A stretch of 64,000 bases of DNA from positions 1 through 64,000 of the forward strand of contig CAZKKN010000004.1 of the NCBI GenBank assembly GCA_964553375.1, read 5' to 3'. The DNA comes from UBA9715 sp964553375. GTDB taxonomy: Bacteria > Actinomycetota > Coriobacteriia > Coriobacteriales > Eggerthellaceae. Numbering within the stretch: position 1 is the first letter of the stretch; each line of letters starts with the position of its first letter. Shown one piece after another: positions 17,573-25,608 of the stretch. The position numbers and the translations under genes were made by a program. The notes under the pieces are model-generated. The model was given only the letters and a program-made list of their open reading frames with translations. It did not search any database and was not told the origin of the DNA.

Positions 17573-18403
17573 TTAGTCATCCTCATGGAGCGCTTTGTCG
17601 AATTCCTCTTTGAACGCCGCGAACATACCTGTGGTCTTACCAAGCTGCTTGCCTGCGGCATAGGCGCCGCTCTCCACCGCCTCGCCGGCTTTCCGAGCAG
17701 CCTTCTCCACCACAGGTTTGGCCTTCTGACTGGAATCCTGGACCGCCGCCTTGGCCTTGGCGGCACCCTTCTTCGCCTTGTCAGCCACAACAGCGGTGGC
17801 TTTGCCGGCCGCTGCAGCAACGCCGCCTTCGGCTTCCAGGGCGGCGGCTTCATCGGATACCAGGATGGCTCCCGCGCACTGCTCCTCGCCGTTTTCGCCT
17901 TCCAAAACAACGAGGTTGGCTCCTATGCCGCGTTTGAACCCTTTGATCATCGCGGCCGGGATGTGGCGGCGACCGAGCACCACGTTGTTGGCAGCGCCGT
18001 TCTCGGTGAAGATGCTCTCCACCTCACCGCTTGCCCCGTCGAAGCGCACATCCTCCACGTACCCCAGAAACGTTTCATCCTGAGTCACGATGGGAAGCCC
18101 GATCCAGAGCACGCAGGAATCCCAATCCACCCCCAAGCTCTTGATGGCCCCCTTATCCGAGGCATCGGCCTTGTCGCTTAACACCAGCACCCCGTCTTGG
18201 AGCTCTAATCCTGAAAGGGCGGCGAAAAGATCCTTACGATGGAACATCAAAGCGGCATCGGGGCGTTTCACCAGGATCCCGATGAGCCTGCGCTCAGAGG
18301 GGTGGAACACGAACCGATGGGCCTTGCCCACACGTTTGGCCTTAGGTCCCTTTACCACCTTCATGCCTCGAAGCGCCTTTGTAGAAAAGAGTGTCTTCTC
18401 CAT
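17573..18403 (-). CDS. PRC-barrel domain protein with alanine/lysine-rich tail
   Basis: This 276-residue protein begins with one or two PRC-barrel-like beta domains: about residues 3-85 (FSTKALRGMKVV) and 100-175 (LGYVEDVRFDG). From about residue 185 it continues with an alanine- and lysine-rich helical tail (DKAKKGAAKAKAAVQD) reminiscent of YtxH/apolipoprotein-like helices. There is no signal peptide. PRC barrels occur in ribosome maturation factor RimM and photosynthetic reaction centres; no specific role follows here. The start at 18401-18403 has GGGG six bases upstream; a start four codons earlier is possible. It is coupled with the TM2 gene downstream and follows the YtxH gene by 88 bases. 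Confidence 0.75.
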   Translation of the reverse strand: MEKTLFSTKALRGMKVVKGPKAKRVGKAHRFVFHPSERRLIGILVKRPDAALMFHRKDLFAALSGLELQDGVLVLSDKADASDKGAIKSLGVDWDSCVLWIGLPIVTQDETFLGYVEDVRFDGASGEVESIFTENGAANNVVLGRRHIPAAMIKGFKRGIGANLVVLEGENGEEQCAGAILVSDEAAALEAEGGVAAAAGKATAVVADKAKKGAAKAKAAVQDSSQKAKPVVEKAARKAGEAVESGAYAAGKQLGKTTGMFAAFKEEFDKALHEDD

Positions 18404-18491
18404 CGGATACCCCATTGCCTGCCGTTGGAAAACGAAGAGTGCGCCCGGTCATTGAAACCTGACGCACTCCCTCAACTATGCCGAAACGGAA

Positions 18492-18992
18492 CTATTTTCC
18501 ATTGCTGACTTCGCTTGCCGACTTGCTCACGGCATCAGCTGCGTCCTCGACCTTCTTACCGGCGCTCTCCACAGCGCTCACCGCAGCCTCGGTGGCCTTC
18601 TCGGTGACGGCTTTGCTCTGCTCGGCGTTTTCCATCACCTGGGAGGCGATGCGCTGACGGGCGGCCTCGATCTTATCGCGCAGCTCGTCGGAATCGGCGG
18701 TATCGGCCGCCTGACCGGTGGCTTCCTTCACACGGGCGGAAGCCTCGTTCACCAGATTGGTGCCCTTCTCCACCGCATTGTTCACGAAGCTGGTGCCTTG
18801 ATCCACGGCCGTGCGATAGGCGTCCTGGATGTTGTCGGGCATATTGGCGGTGAAACCCTTGGCCTCATTGGCAAGCGCATTGGCGCGCTCGGTCACCAAA
18901 GCCCGTGTCTTATCCCCGCTTTGCGGAGCGAAAAGCAGAGCGATGCCGGCACCCATGATGCCGCCAAGCAGAAAAGACGTGAATTTCGACAT
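18492..18992 (-). CDS. YtxH-domain protein
   Basis: This 166-residue protein opens with the YtxH signature: a short membrane helix FLLGGIMGAGIALLFAP followed by QSGDKTR. A long alanine-rich amphipathic helical region follows (KATEAAVSAVESAGKKVEDA), similar to the tail of the PRC-barrel protein next to it. YtxH proteins belong to general-stress regulons in Firmicutes; here a stress role is inference. An AAAAGGAGG site precedes the ATG, and a perfect TATAAT lies at 19027-19032. The trio YtxH, PRC-barrel and TM2 looks like one envelope- or stress-related transcription unit. Confidence 0.82.
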   Translation of the reverse strand: MSKFTSFLLGGIMGAGIALLFAPQSGDKTRALVTERANALANEAKGFTANMPDNIQDAYRTAVDQGTSFVNNAVEKGTNLVNEASARVKEATGQAADTADSDELRDKIEAARQRIASQVMENAEQSKAVTEKATEAAVSAVESAGKKVEDAADAVSKSASEVSNGK

Positions 18993-19026
18993 GCGAACCT
19001 CCTTTTAGATTCTTCCATTGTGCCCC

Positions 19027-19032
19027 ATTATA
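19027..19032 (-). promoter_or_regulatory. -10 box for the YtxH/PRC/TM2 unit
   Basis: A perfect TATAAT on the minus strand lies 34 bases before the YtxH start codon, in the 145-base gap after ddl. No convincing -35 is seen. Confidence 0.5.
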
Positions 19033-19137
19033 AAGAACCTGCTCCAAGGAAGCCGGGGCATTGTCCAGCGAGTCCATTCGGTTGACATTTTGTTTCCAAC
19101 CGTTCAGCAGCCAGACCGGCCCTTGGAGCCCTCCCCT

Positions 19138-20127
19138 CTATATGTACTGGGAAACCAGCTCATCCAATACGCTTGAAAGGCTCAATCCCGCCGCCTCGAT
19201 AGCCGCTGGGAAAAGCGAGTTATCCGTCATGCCCGGCGATACGTCAACCTCGAAGCAGCGGGCAGCACCACCGTCCCAGATCATATCGATGCGCCCCAGA
19301 TCAACCACGCTGTAGGCCCGGTAGACCTCCAAGGCAGCGCGCTCTATCTCGGCCCGGATGGCCTGAGCCTCGGCTGTGTCAGGGGAAAGGGACTCCATGC
19401 GCACCGGGCAGTGGAAATCCACCAGCGTGGAATCCATACGCGCCTCGGCATCGAAGAACCCTTGCTTGACCGCGATCTCCACAGGGGGAAGCGCTTGGGC
19501 ATCCCAGCCCGTCCCCACGATGGCCACCGCCAGCTCCACCCCATCGACCCATTGCTCGATATTCACCGCCTCATCGTAGGAAAGGGCATCCAGGATGGCC
19601 TCGCCGAGGTCTTCTTGGCACTCCACCCGGTGAATGCCCAAAGCCGAACCGCCATGGGCCGGCTTGACGCACACCGGATAGCCGCCGGGGATGCGCTCTG
19701 CCACCAGGTCAAGGGCGGTAGCGGCACCCATGGATTTGAATGCGTCCTTGGCGATGAACACGCCCGGGGGCCAAGAGGCAACGCCGTCGGTCTCACCGGA
19801 GACGTCTCGGTACTTTATGAGCGAGGAATGCAAGGCATCCTTGTTCCAGGAGCGATGGCAGACGCTGGCTGGCGAACCCACGAAGGGAATCTCCAAGAAC
19901 TCCAACAGGCTTTGGATGGTGCCATCCTCTCCATGCTTGCCATGAAGCGCGTTATAGACTACATCGGGCCGCTCGCTGCGCAGCGTGGGCACAAGCTGCT
20001 CGTTGGTGTCCAGCGGCACCGCACGATGCCCGGCTTCCTCCAAAGCCTTGCAGATGTTCTTCCCGCTGTTCAAAGAGAATTCGCGCTCGAAGGAATTGCC
20101 TCCCATGAGCACTGCAACCTTGGCCAT
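19138..20127 (-). CDS. ddl: D-alanine--D-alanine ligase (ATP-grasp)
   Basis: This 329-residue ATP-grasp enzyme matches D-Ala-D-Ala ligases: N-terminal VLMGGNSFEREFSLNSG, substrate loop NALHGKHGEDGTIQ, ATP-grasp CVKPAHGGSALGIHRV, and the metal/phosphate loop RCFEVDVSPGMTDNSLFP. In the last motif the family usually has Asn as a magnesium ligand (EVN or EIN); here it is Asp (EVD), a conservative change. The enzyme makes the D-Ala-D-Ala dipeptide for peptidoglycan. GAGGAG lies six bases before the ATG. It is the last gene of a run beginning with serS, 42 bases after an aminotransferase. A ligase making a different D-amino-acid dipeptide cannot be excluded. Confidence 0.87.
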   Translation of the reverse strand: MAKVAVLMGGNSFEREFSLNSGKNICKALEEAGHRAVPLDTNEQLVPTLRSERPDVVYNALHGKHGEDGTIQSLLEFLEIPFVGSPASVCHRSWNKDALHSSLIKYRDVSGETDGVASWPPGVFIAKDAFKSMGAATALDLVAERIPGGYPVCVKPAHGGSALGIHRVECQEDLGEAILDALSYDEAVNIEQWVDGVELAVAIVGTGWDAQALPPVEIAVKQGFFDAEARMDSTLVDFHCPVRMESLSPDTAEAQAIRAEIERAALEVYRAYSVVDLGRIDMIWDGGAARCFEVDVSPGMTDNSLFPAAIEAAGLSLSSVLDELVSQYI

Positions 20128-20169
20128 CTATCGCTCCTCACCTTGAGTCGGGGCGCAAACCCCGCTCCG

Positions 20170-21432
20170 TCAGTCTTCCTTGATCGCTCCTGCGGCTATG
20201 AACGCCCGGCTGAGCTCCAGTTTGTCCTCGATGACTTCTGCCAGGCGCTTGATCGCCTCTTCGATGTTCTCGGGGCTCTCATAGCTGAAGTTGATGCGCA
20301 TGCAGTTGCGCCCCTGCTTCCCATCGGGAAAGCATCCGTCCCCCGGCACATAGGTCACCCCATGCTCCAGGGCCTCAGCCAGCATGGAACCCGTATCGAT
20401 ATAGGAGGGCAGCGTGACCCACACGAAGAATCCCCCTTCGGGATGGGTCCATTTCGCCTCGGGCGGGAAGTATTCATCCAGCGCCTTCAGCATGGCGCGG
20501 CGGCGCTTGTCATAGGTCTTGATGAACTTCTGCAGGGTATGCTGCCAGGGCGTGTCAGTGAAGTAGTGACCTGCCATAACCTGATCGAACATGCTGCCGC
20601 AGAGGTCGGTTCCCTGCTTCATCAGATTGATCTTGCTTATCACGCCCGGAGGTGCGGCGATCCAGCCCACCCGCAGGCCCGGGGCGAACATCTTGGAGAT
20701 GGTCCCCAGGTAGATCACGTCCTCATCCAAGGCCCGCAGCGGAAGGCAGTGGCCCCCCTCATAGCGGAGTCGCCCGTAAGGGTCGTCTTCCACGACGATG
20801 AAATCGTATTCCCGCGAGAGCTCCAACAGCCGTTTGCGCCTCTCGGGAGTCATGGTGACGCCGCCGGGGTTTTGGAAGTTAGGGATGGTATAGAGGAACT
20901 TCAGGCGCGGGTTGCCCTTGCCGATGCGCTGAAGCTCCTCTTCGAGGAGGTCCATGCGCATGCCATCGTCATCGAAGGGGATTGCACGGATGTCTGGCTC
21001 ATAGGCCGAAAACGCCTGGAGGGCCCCGAGGTAGGTCGGGCCTTCGGTGATGCAGATATCCCCCGGCTCCAAGAACGTCTTGCCCAGTAGGTCCAAGGCC
21101 TCTTGGGCACCGGTGGTTATGATGATGTTCTCGGCATTGTGACGGATTCCGATATCGCGCATGATGTCGCAGAACACCTGGGCCGTCTCCGGCACGCCAT
21201 TGGTGCCTCCGTACTGAAGGGTGACCGCTTGGTCTTCCAAGGCCGCCTTGGCCGCTTTGCGCACGGCGCTTTTAGGCAGCAGGGAGACATCGGGCATCCC
21301 ACCCGCCAGGGATATGACATCGGAGCGTTGAGCTGCGGAGAACAGGTTTCGCACCGCCGAGGGACGCATCTTCCTGACCCGTGATGCCACCTTCTCCGGA
21401 GCGGTTTCGAATTTGATGTGCGCGTCTTTCAT
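20170..21432 (-). CDS. PLP-dependent aminotransferase (class I, LysN/AAT-like)
   Basis: This 420-residue fold-type I aminotransferase shows the conserved features: TTGAQEALDLLGK near 106-118, TIPNFQNPGGVTM at about 182-194, VVEDDPYGRLRYE with the cofactor-pairing Asp, the Schiff-base Lys247 in GTISKMFAPGLRVGW, and the substrate-carboxylate Arg in MRINFSY. This pattern fits the group that includes 2-aminoadipate/aromatic aminotransferases (MocR-like catalytic domain without the GntR part). It has no DNA-binding domain. Its start overlaps the stop of the HxxEH gene by four bases (ATGA), so translation is coupled. The specific amino acid is not predictable. Confidence 0.9.
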   Translation of the reverse strand: MKDAHIKFETAPEKVASRVRKMRPSAVRNLFSAAQRSDVISLAGGMPDVSLLPKSAVRKAAKAALEDQAVTLQYGGTNGVPETAQVFCDIMRDIGIRHNAENIIITTGAQEALDLLGKTFLEPGDICITEGPTYLGALQAFSAYEPDIRAIPFDDDGMRMDLLEEELQRIGKGNPRLKFLYTIPNFQNPGGVTMTPERRKRLLELSREYDFIVVEDDPYGRLRYEGGHCLPLRALDEDVIYLGTISKMFAPGLRVGWIAAPPGVISKINLMKQGTDLCGSMFDQVMAGHYFTDTPWQHTLQKFIKTYDKRRRAMLKALDEYFPPEAKWTHPEGGFFVWVTLPSYIDTGSMLAEALEHGVTYVPGDGCFPDGKQGRNCMRINFSYESPENIEEAIKRLAEVIEDKLELSRAFIAAGAIKED

Positions 21433-21851
21433 AGGTTACAGGTTAGCACAGCATCGTTGAGAAGTTTTACGGCTCTATTAAATGCCCGCAAGGCCGACAG
21501 ATCATCGCGGAAGCTCACCTGCACCTGAGCGCGGCCCGCCCCCTCGTCAAGCCACTGGGTGATACCCACGAAGGTCCTGTCGTTTTGGGTCTCCTCACGC
21601 ACCTGAAGGGCGATGACCACATGTTCCAACAGGTGAGGAAGCGAAGTGTCCGCCATAACCGCGCCCAATACGGGACCTTGATCGTTCACGCAGGTGTGGC
21701 CGGGAAGCTCCGGGAGGGACGCTTTCAAGCGAGCCGCCAAAGCAGGTGAACTGTAGCGCTGCGCCGGGTCGGGCACCACCACCGTGCAAACGAGGCGCCC
21801 CGTTTGCACCGTGAGGGATTCGACCCTTAAAGGCCCACTCTCAGCATTCAC
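21429..21851 (-). CDS. Small HxxEH-motif protein resembling CphA N-domain
   Basis: This 140-residue protein shows the segment SLPHLLEHVVIALQ, an HxxEH motif on a helix, followed about 50 residues later by ALRAFNRAVKLLNDAV. The same layout occurs in the N-terminal domain of cyanophycin synthetase (AHVVEHVALELQ type), where an HxxEH-containing metallopeptidase-like site has been reported. Here the domain stands alone, without ATP-grasp or Mur-ligase parts. The start is a GTG at 21849-21851, five bases after the preceding gene, and it overlaps the aminotransferase by four. The homology is my reading of the motif and helix pattern, not a computed match; LuxS also has HxxEH but not the rest. Confidence 0.6.
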   Translation of the reverse strand: MNAESGPLRVESLTVQTGRLVCTVVVPDPAQRYSSPALAARLKASLPELPGHTCVNDQGPVLGAVMADTSLPHLLEHVVIALQVREETQNDRTFVGITQWLDEGAGRAQVQVSFRDDLSALRAFNRAVKLLNDAVLTCNL

Positions 21852-21856
21852 AGCAC

Positions 21857-23002
21857 TCAGGCCCTGTCGTTGACGGAGTCGAAGAGGTCCTTACCACGGG
21901 ATGCACCCGAATCGTCCTGGGGCTCTGCGCTGGAATCGCGGGAAGGCTCCGTCGGCTGCGCTGAGGCAGAGGGGTCATCGCCGTTAGAAGAACCGTTTGA
22001 CCCCCCGCTTAGGCCATTGGAAGCACTCGGGCTGGCAGCGCTCCCAGAGCCGCTTGCCGCCGGTTCGCCTTGGTCGTCTTGGGAGGCCTGAACGTGATCA
22101 CCATAGAAGGGCGCCCGACACAAAACGATCACCCCTTCCCCTTCCGGCAGATGGATGGCCTTGCCAGCGCTTAAGTCGGCGAAATCCATGAACAGCTTCA
22201 GCAGATCCTCTTGGGCCGTACCCCAACGGCTGTAGCCCTCCCCATCGGTGAGGATGAGCACCTGGCGGTCGTCTTTGAAGGTATAGTGACCGCTGCCGTC
22301 CAGGTTGCCCAAGGAGTAAGTGATGGATTTGCTCTCCTCGTCGATGGTGTAGCTGTAGGCCGTATCGGAGGTGAAGCGTATCTGATCGGCGGTGATCGTT
22401 ATGGGCACGTCGGTGCCGATGACATACCAGACTCCCTGCAAGTCCTCGCTGTCATCGAAGCGATACCACCGGTCCCAGACGAAAAGGCTCGTCAAGGTGA
22501 TGATGGCCGCCATGATGACCACCACGAAGAACCCCACCACATGCCAGGTGCGCAGGCGGAACCGCCGCCGCGGCGCAGGTGGCTCCTGATCCTGAATCTC
22601 CCCTTCCCCTTCGAAGGGATCCCCGTGGGCCTCAGGCGCATCGAAATCGCCGTCTCCCTCGTCCAGGCCAACCTCCAAAACCGCGAGCCCATCAGCCGTC
22701 AAACCCTCCTCGTCGAGGGCCTGGGTCGTCTCTTGGCCGTCAGGCTCATCTTCCAATTGCGCATCAAAGAACTCTCCGGAGGCAAAAGCGCCCACCGGCG
22801 CCAAGGGGCCGGTTTCCTGCTGGGAGAAAGCCACGGTTTGACCGGCGGGCGCAGCGGGCTGACCGAAGGCCTGGGAAGGATGGGGGCCGCCTGCGCTTTG
22901 CGGCAGATCCGTGAGCGGGCGCGTCTCACCCAGGGGCTGTATCCTCCCCGTGGGCTGCTCTTCGAAATCCCCTCGTCGGCGTGGGTCCCGTTTCCCTGTC
23001 AT
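21857..23002 (-). CDS. Membrane-anchored protein, lipocalin-like beta region
   Basis: I do not recognise a named family for this 381-residue protein. A proline- and acid-rich N-terminus of about 165 residues (probably disordered, cytoplasmic) is followed by a basic stretch RRRFRLR, one transmembrane helix (VVGFFVVVIMAAIITLTSLF), then an extracellular domain beginning LQGVWYVIGTDVP with beta-strand repetition as in calycin-like lipoprotein domains, and a Ser/Gly/Asp-rich tail of about 70 residues. The start is taken at ATG 23000-23002; a GTG eight codons earlier is an alternative since ribosome binding sites are weak for both. It lies 31 bases after serS. Confidence 0.72.
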   Translation of the reverse strand: MTGKRDPRRRGDFEEQPTGRIQPLGETRPLTDLPQSAGGPHPSQAFGQPAAPAGQTVAFSQQETGPLAPVGAFASGEFFDAQLEDEPDGQETTQALDEEGLTADGLAVLEVGLDEGDGDFDAPEAHGDPFEGEGEIQDQEPPAPRRRFRLRTWHVVGFFVVVIMAAIITLTSLFVWDRWYRFDDSEDLQGVWYVIGTDVPITITADQIRFTSDTAYSYTIDEESKSITYSLGNLDGSGHYTFKDDRQVLILTDGEGYSRWGTAQEDLLKLFMDFADLSAGKAIHLPEGEGVIVLCRAPFYGDHVQASQDDQGEPAASGSGSAASPSASNGLSGGSNGSSNGDDPSASAQPTEPSRDSSAEPQDDSGASRGKDLFDSVNDRA

Positions 23003-23033
23003 GGCCTGTTTCCGTTTACGGGGCACCCGATGC

Positions 23034-24326
23034 TTACCTGGCCAGGTCTTCCTTAGTGATGACCTGGATGCCGCCCATATAGGGCACAAGCACATCCGGC
23101 ACCTTGATAGAGCCATCCTCCTGCTGGTAGTTCTCGATGATCGCAGCCATGGTGCGGCCCACGGCAAGCCCCGACCCATTCAGGGTATGGACGAGCCGGG
23201 TGCCCTTGAACTGCTCGGGATCCTTGTAGCGGATGCCCATGCGACGGGCCTGGAAGTCCACGCAGTTGGAGCAGCTGGAGATCTCCTTATAACCGTCGTA
23301 AGAGGGCAGCCAGACCTCCAAGTCATAGGTCTTGGCGGCAGAGAAGCCCAAATCCCCGGTGCAAAGGCAGATGACGCGGTAGGGCAATCCGAGCTCTTGG
23401 AGGATATGCTCGGCATCGGCGGTCATGGCCTCCAGCTCATCGAAGCTGTCTTCAGGCTTGCTGAGCTTCACCATCTCCACCTTGTCGAACTGGTGCACGC
23501 GGATGAGCCCGCGGGTGTCCCGGCCAGCGCTACCCGCCTCCTCGCGGAAGCACGGGGTGAAGGCGCAGTAATGCTTAGGGAGCTCATCGCCTTCCAGGGT
23601 CTCACCCGCATGGAGGTTTGTCAGCTGCACCTCGGCCGTGGGAATGAGGTAGAGGTCTTCCCGGGTCTTGAACATATCCTCTTCGAACTTCGGCAGCTGG
23701 CCGGTGCCCGTCATGGTCTCGGTGTTGGCCATGACCGGCAGCCACCATTCCTTGTAGCCCCGGGATGTGTGGGTATCGGCCATGAAGTTGATGAGCGCCC
23801 GCTCCAAGCGCGCACCCAGACCGCCCAGAACCACGAAACGGCTGGCTGCAAGCTTCACGCCGCGCTCGAAATCGATGATGCCCAGCTCCGGGCCGAGGTC
23901 CCAGTGGGCCTTGGGCTCGAAGCCGAAATCCGGCGGCGTGCCCCAACGGCGCACCTCGGGATTGTCGTTCTCGTCATCTCCCACCGGAGTGGACTGATCG
24001 GGCATGTTGGGGGTGCCCAGCAGCAGGTCATGCAATCGGGCATCCACCGCATCGCGCTTCTCGCTTGCCAAGGCCAGCTCATCTTTGATGAGCGCCACGC
24101 GGTCTTTGGCCTCTTGAGCGCCAGCCGCATCCCCCTCCTTCATCAAAACGCCGATCTGCTTGGAAAGGGTGTTGCGCTCGGCCTGAAGCGATTCTTCTTG
24201 GGTTATAGCAGCGCGGCGCTCGGCATCCAACCGGGCGAACAGCTCGCCATCCCAGAGAGCATGGCGGTTTTCCATGGCCTGAGCGACGGCTTCTTGGTTG
24301 TCTCGGACGAATTTGATATCCAACAT
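23034..24326 (-). CDS. serS: Seryl-tRNA synthetase
   Basis: This 430-residue class II synthetase charges tRNA-Ser. The N-terminal coiled-coil arm (about residues 30-105) starts with MLDIKFVRDNQEAV, and the catalytic core has motif 2 CFREEAGSAGRDTRGLIRVHQ, written here in part, with the class II Arg, and motif 3 NGSGLAVGRTMAAIIENYQ. Length is typical (about 425). AAGGGG lies upstream of the ATG. It probably heads a transcription unit running through the membrane protein, the HxxEH protein, the aminotransferase and ddl. Confidence 0.97.
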   Translation of the reverse strand: MLDIKFVRDNQEAVAQAMENRHALWDGELFARLDAERRAAITQEESLQAERNTLSKQIGVLMKEGDAAGAQEAKDRVALIKDELALASEKRDAVDARLHDLLLGTPNMPDQSTPVGDDENDNPEVRRWGTPPDFGFEPKAHWDLGPELGIIDFERGVKLAASRFVVLGGLGARLERALINFMADTHTSRGYKEWWLPVMANTETMTGTGQLPKFEEDMFKTREDLYLIPTAEVQLTNLHAGETLEGDELPKHYCAFTPCFREEAGSAGRDTRGLIRVHQFDKVEMVKLSKPEDSFDELEAMTADAEHILQELGLPYRVICLCTGDLGFSAAKTYDLEVWLPSYDGYKEISSCSNCVDFQARRMGIRYKDPEQFKGTRLVHTLNGSGLAVGRTMAAIIENYQQEDGSIKVPDVLVPYMGGIQVITKEDLAR

Positions 24327-24376
24327 GGAAGTATCCCCTTCGGTAAAACGATTATCCGTTCAGTATAGGTCAAAAC

Positions 24377-24396
24377 CCGTGCTAGTCCGTGCTAGT
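24377..24396. repeat. Tandem 10-bp direct repeat between divergent genes
   Basis: CCGTGCTAGT occurs twice in direct succession in the 123-base gap between serS (minus) and the small membrane protein gene (plus). Such tandem decamers in a divergent promoter region could bind a regulator as a head-to-tail dimer; no known operator is recognised. A TATACT on the minus strand nearby could be the serS -10 box. Confidence 0.5.
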
Positions 24397-24449
24397 ATTA
24401 GCGCTGGCAATAAGAACGGTCGGGCAGTGGTGCCCAGCAAGGCGGATCT

Positions 24450-24683
24450 ATGGATTTCGGTCAGATCTATCATTTTCTCTTCGAGACTTATGCGGGCATG
24501 GGCGTGCTCATAGCCGCATCTCTGGTGCTTTGCATCATCATCGCGGCGGTGCTTGAGATGCGCACCCGCAAGACCTACGTCGATCGCGGTGAGAAGCCCG
24601 AAGAGGACCCTTGGTCGCTTTTCGATGACGACGAGGATGAAGACGAAAGCGATGACGAAGAAGCCAGCGAGAAGGAAAACTAG
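24450..24683 (+). CDS. Small single-pass membrane protein with acidic tail
   Basis: This 77-residue protein has one transmembrane helix (about residues 15-36: GMGVLIAASLVLCIIIAAVL), a short basic stretch and a strongly acidic C-terminal tail (DDDEDEDESDDEE). I do not recognise a family. The gene lies nine bases upstream of the pyridoxamine kinase gene on the same strand, so the two are cotranscribed, and codon use is normal for the window. No specific function can be assigned. Confidence 0.75.
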   Translation: MDFGQIYHFLFETYAGMGVLIAASLVLCIIIAAVLEMRTRKTYVDRGEKPEEDPWSLFDDDEDEDESDDEEASEKEN

Positions 24684-24692
24684 GAGCGCCCT

Positions 24693-25577
24693 ATGGCAAC
24701 CGTGAACGCAGAACCGGAAACCCCCACCCTTTACGAACGTCAGGGAGCCTACATCCCCCGCGTGGCCGCCGTCCATGACCTTTGCGGCTATGGGAAGTGC
24801 TCCTTAGGCATAGCCATCCCCGTGCTTTCTGCCGCCGGAGCCGATGTATGCCCCGTGCCTACGGGGATCTTCTCCTCCCATACCGCCTTCCCCGGTTGGT
24901 ACATGCACGACACCACTGACATCCTGGGGCAATACCTCGATGCCTGGGATGGCATCGGGGTGCGGATCGATGCGGTGTACTCGGGCTTTCTGGGAGCCCC
25001 AGAGCAGGTGGACATCATTCGCCGGCTCTACAGCACCTTCCCCGAAGCGCTGCGCGTGGTGGACCCCGTGATGGCCGACCACGGTAAGGTCTATCCCACC
25101 TATACCCCCGAGCTTTGCGAGGCCATGAGCGCCTTGGCCGCGGATGCGGATATCCTCACCCCCAACCTGACCGAGGCCGCCATCATCTTGGATCGCCCCT
25201 GGACCGGCACGGATATCACCGACGGCGAAGCCTGCGAGATAATAGAGGCACTGCTGGTCAAAGGAGCGAAAAACGTGGTGCTCAAGGGCATCCAGCGAGA
25301 GGGCGATGACCAGATCCGCAACTTCGTCGGTGGCGTGGATTGCGATATCTTCCAAGTCCACAACGAGTTCATCCCCTACATGCTCCATGGCACCGGAGAC
25401 CTGTATTGCTCCTGCCTGCTCGCCGCCATCCTGGCAGGGCGCAGTCTCTATGAGGCGGCGCTTTTCGCAGGGGACCTCACCGCTCAGGCCATCGAGGTAT
25501 CCACCGCCCAACCGGGCTTCGAGGATCGCGGCGTGAGCTTCGAGCCGCTCATCGGCCGGGTTGCCGCCCTTCTCTAG
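24693..25577 (+). CDS. pdxY: Pyridoxamine/pyridoxal kinase, PdxY-like
   Basis: This 294-residue ribokinase-superfamily protein phosphorylates B6 vitamers. It shows AAVHDLCGYGKCSLGIAIP near the N-terminus, YSGFLGAPEQ, VDPVMADHGK, ILTPNLTEA and the catalytic-base/anion-hole segment MLHGTGDLYCSCLLA (GTGD with Asp as base). These fit PdxY/PdxK-type kinases of Firmicutes and Actinobacteria rather than ThiD. AGGAG lies six bases before the ATG. PLP salvage fits the two PLP-dependent or B6-linked reactions nearby only loosely. It ends in a short convergent gap with the kinase gene on the other strand. Confidence 0.88.
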   Translation: MATVNAEPETPTLYERQGAYIPRVAAVHDLCGYGKCSLGIAIPVLSAAGADVCPVPTGIFSSHTAFPGWYMHDTTDILGQYLDAWDGIGVRIDAVYSGFLGAPEQVDIIRRLYSTFPEALRVVDPVMADHGKVYPTYTPELCEAMSALAADADILTPNLTEAAIILDRPWTGTDITDGEACEIIEALLVKGAKNVVLKGIQREGDDQIRNFVGGVDCDIFQVHNEFIPYMLHGTGDLYCSCLLAAILAGRSLYEAALFAGDLTAQAIEVSTAQPGFEDRGVSFEPLIGRVAALL

Positions 25578-25608
25578 ACCCTGCCGGCATCGCGAAAAGC
25601 CAACGACC

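Noticed and set aside
19411..21090. Very long antisense reading frame opposite ddl and the aminotransferase
   Set aside because: Long open frames on the complementary strand are normal in this GC-rich sequence; the minus strand has clear families and ribosome binding sites, while this frame has none. The same applies to long antisense frames at 44279-45547, 45351-46568, 53200-54387 and 61843-63081.
24327..24449. T-box riboswitch in front of serS
   Set aside because: The leader is too short (about 40 bases before any plausible promoter) and no T-box consensus (AGGGTGGNACCGCG-like) or terminator is present.
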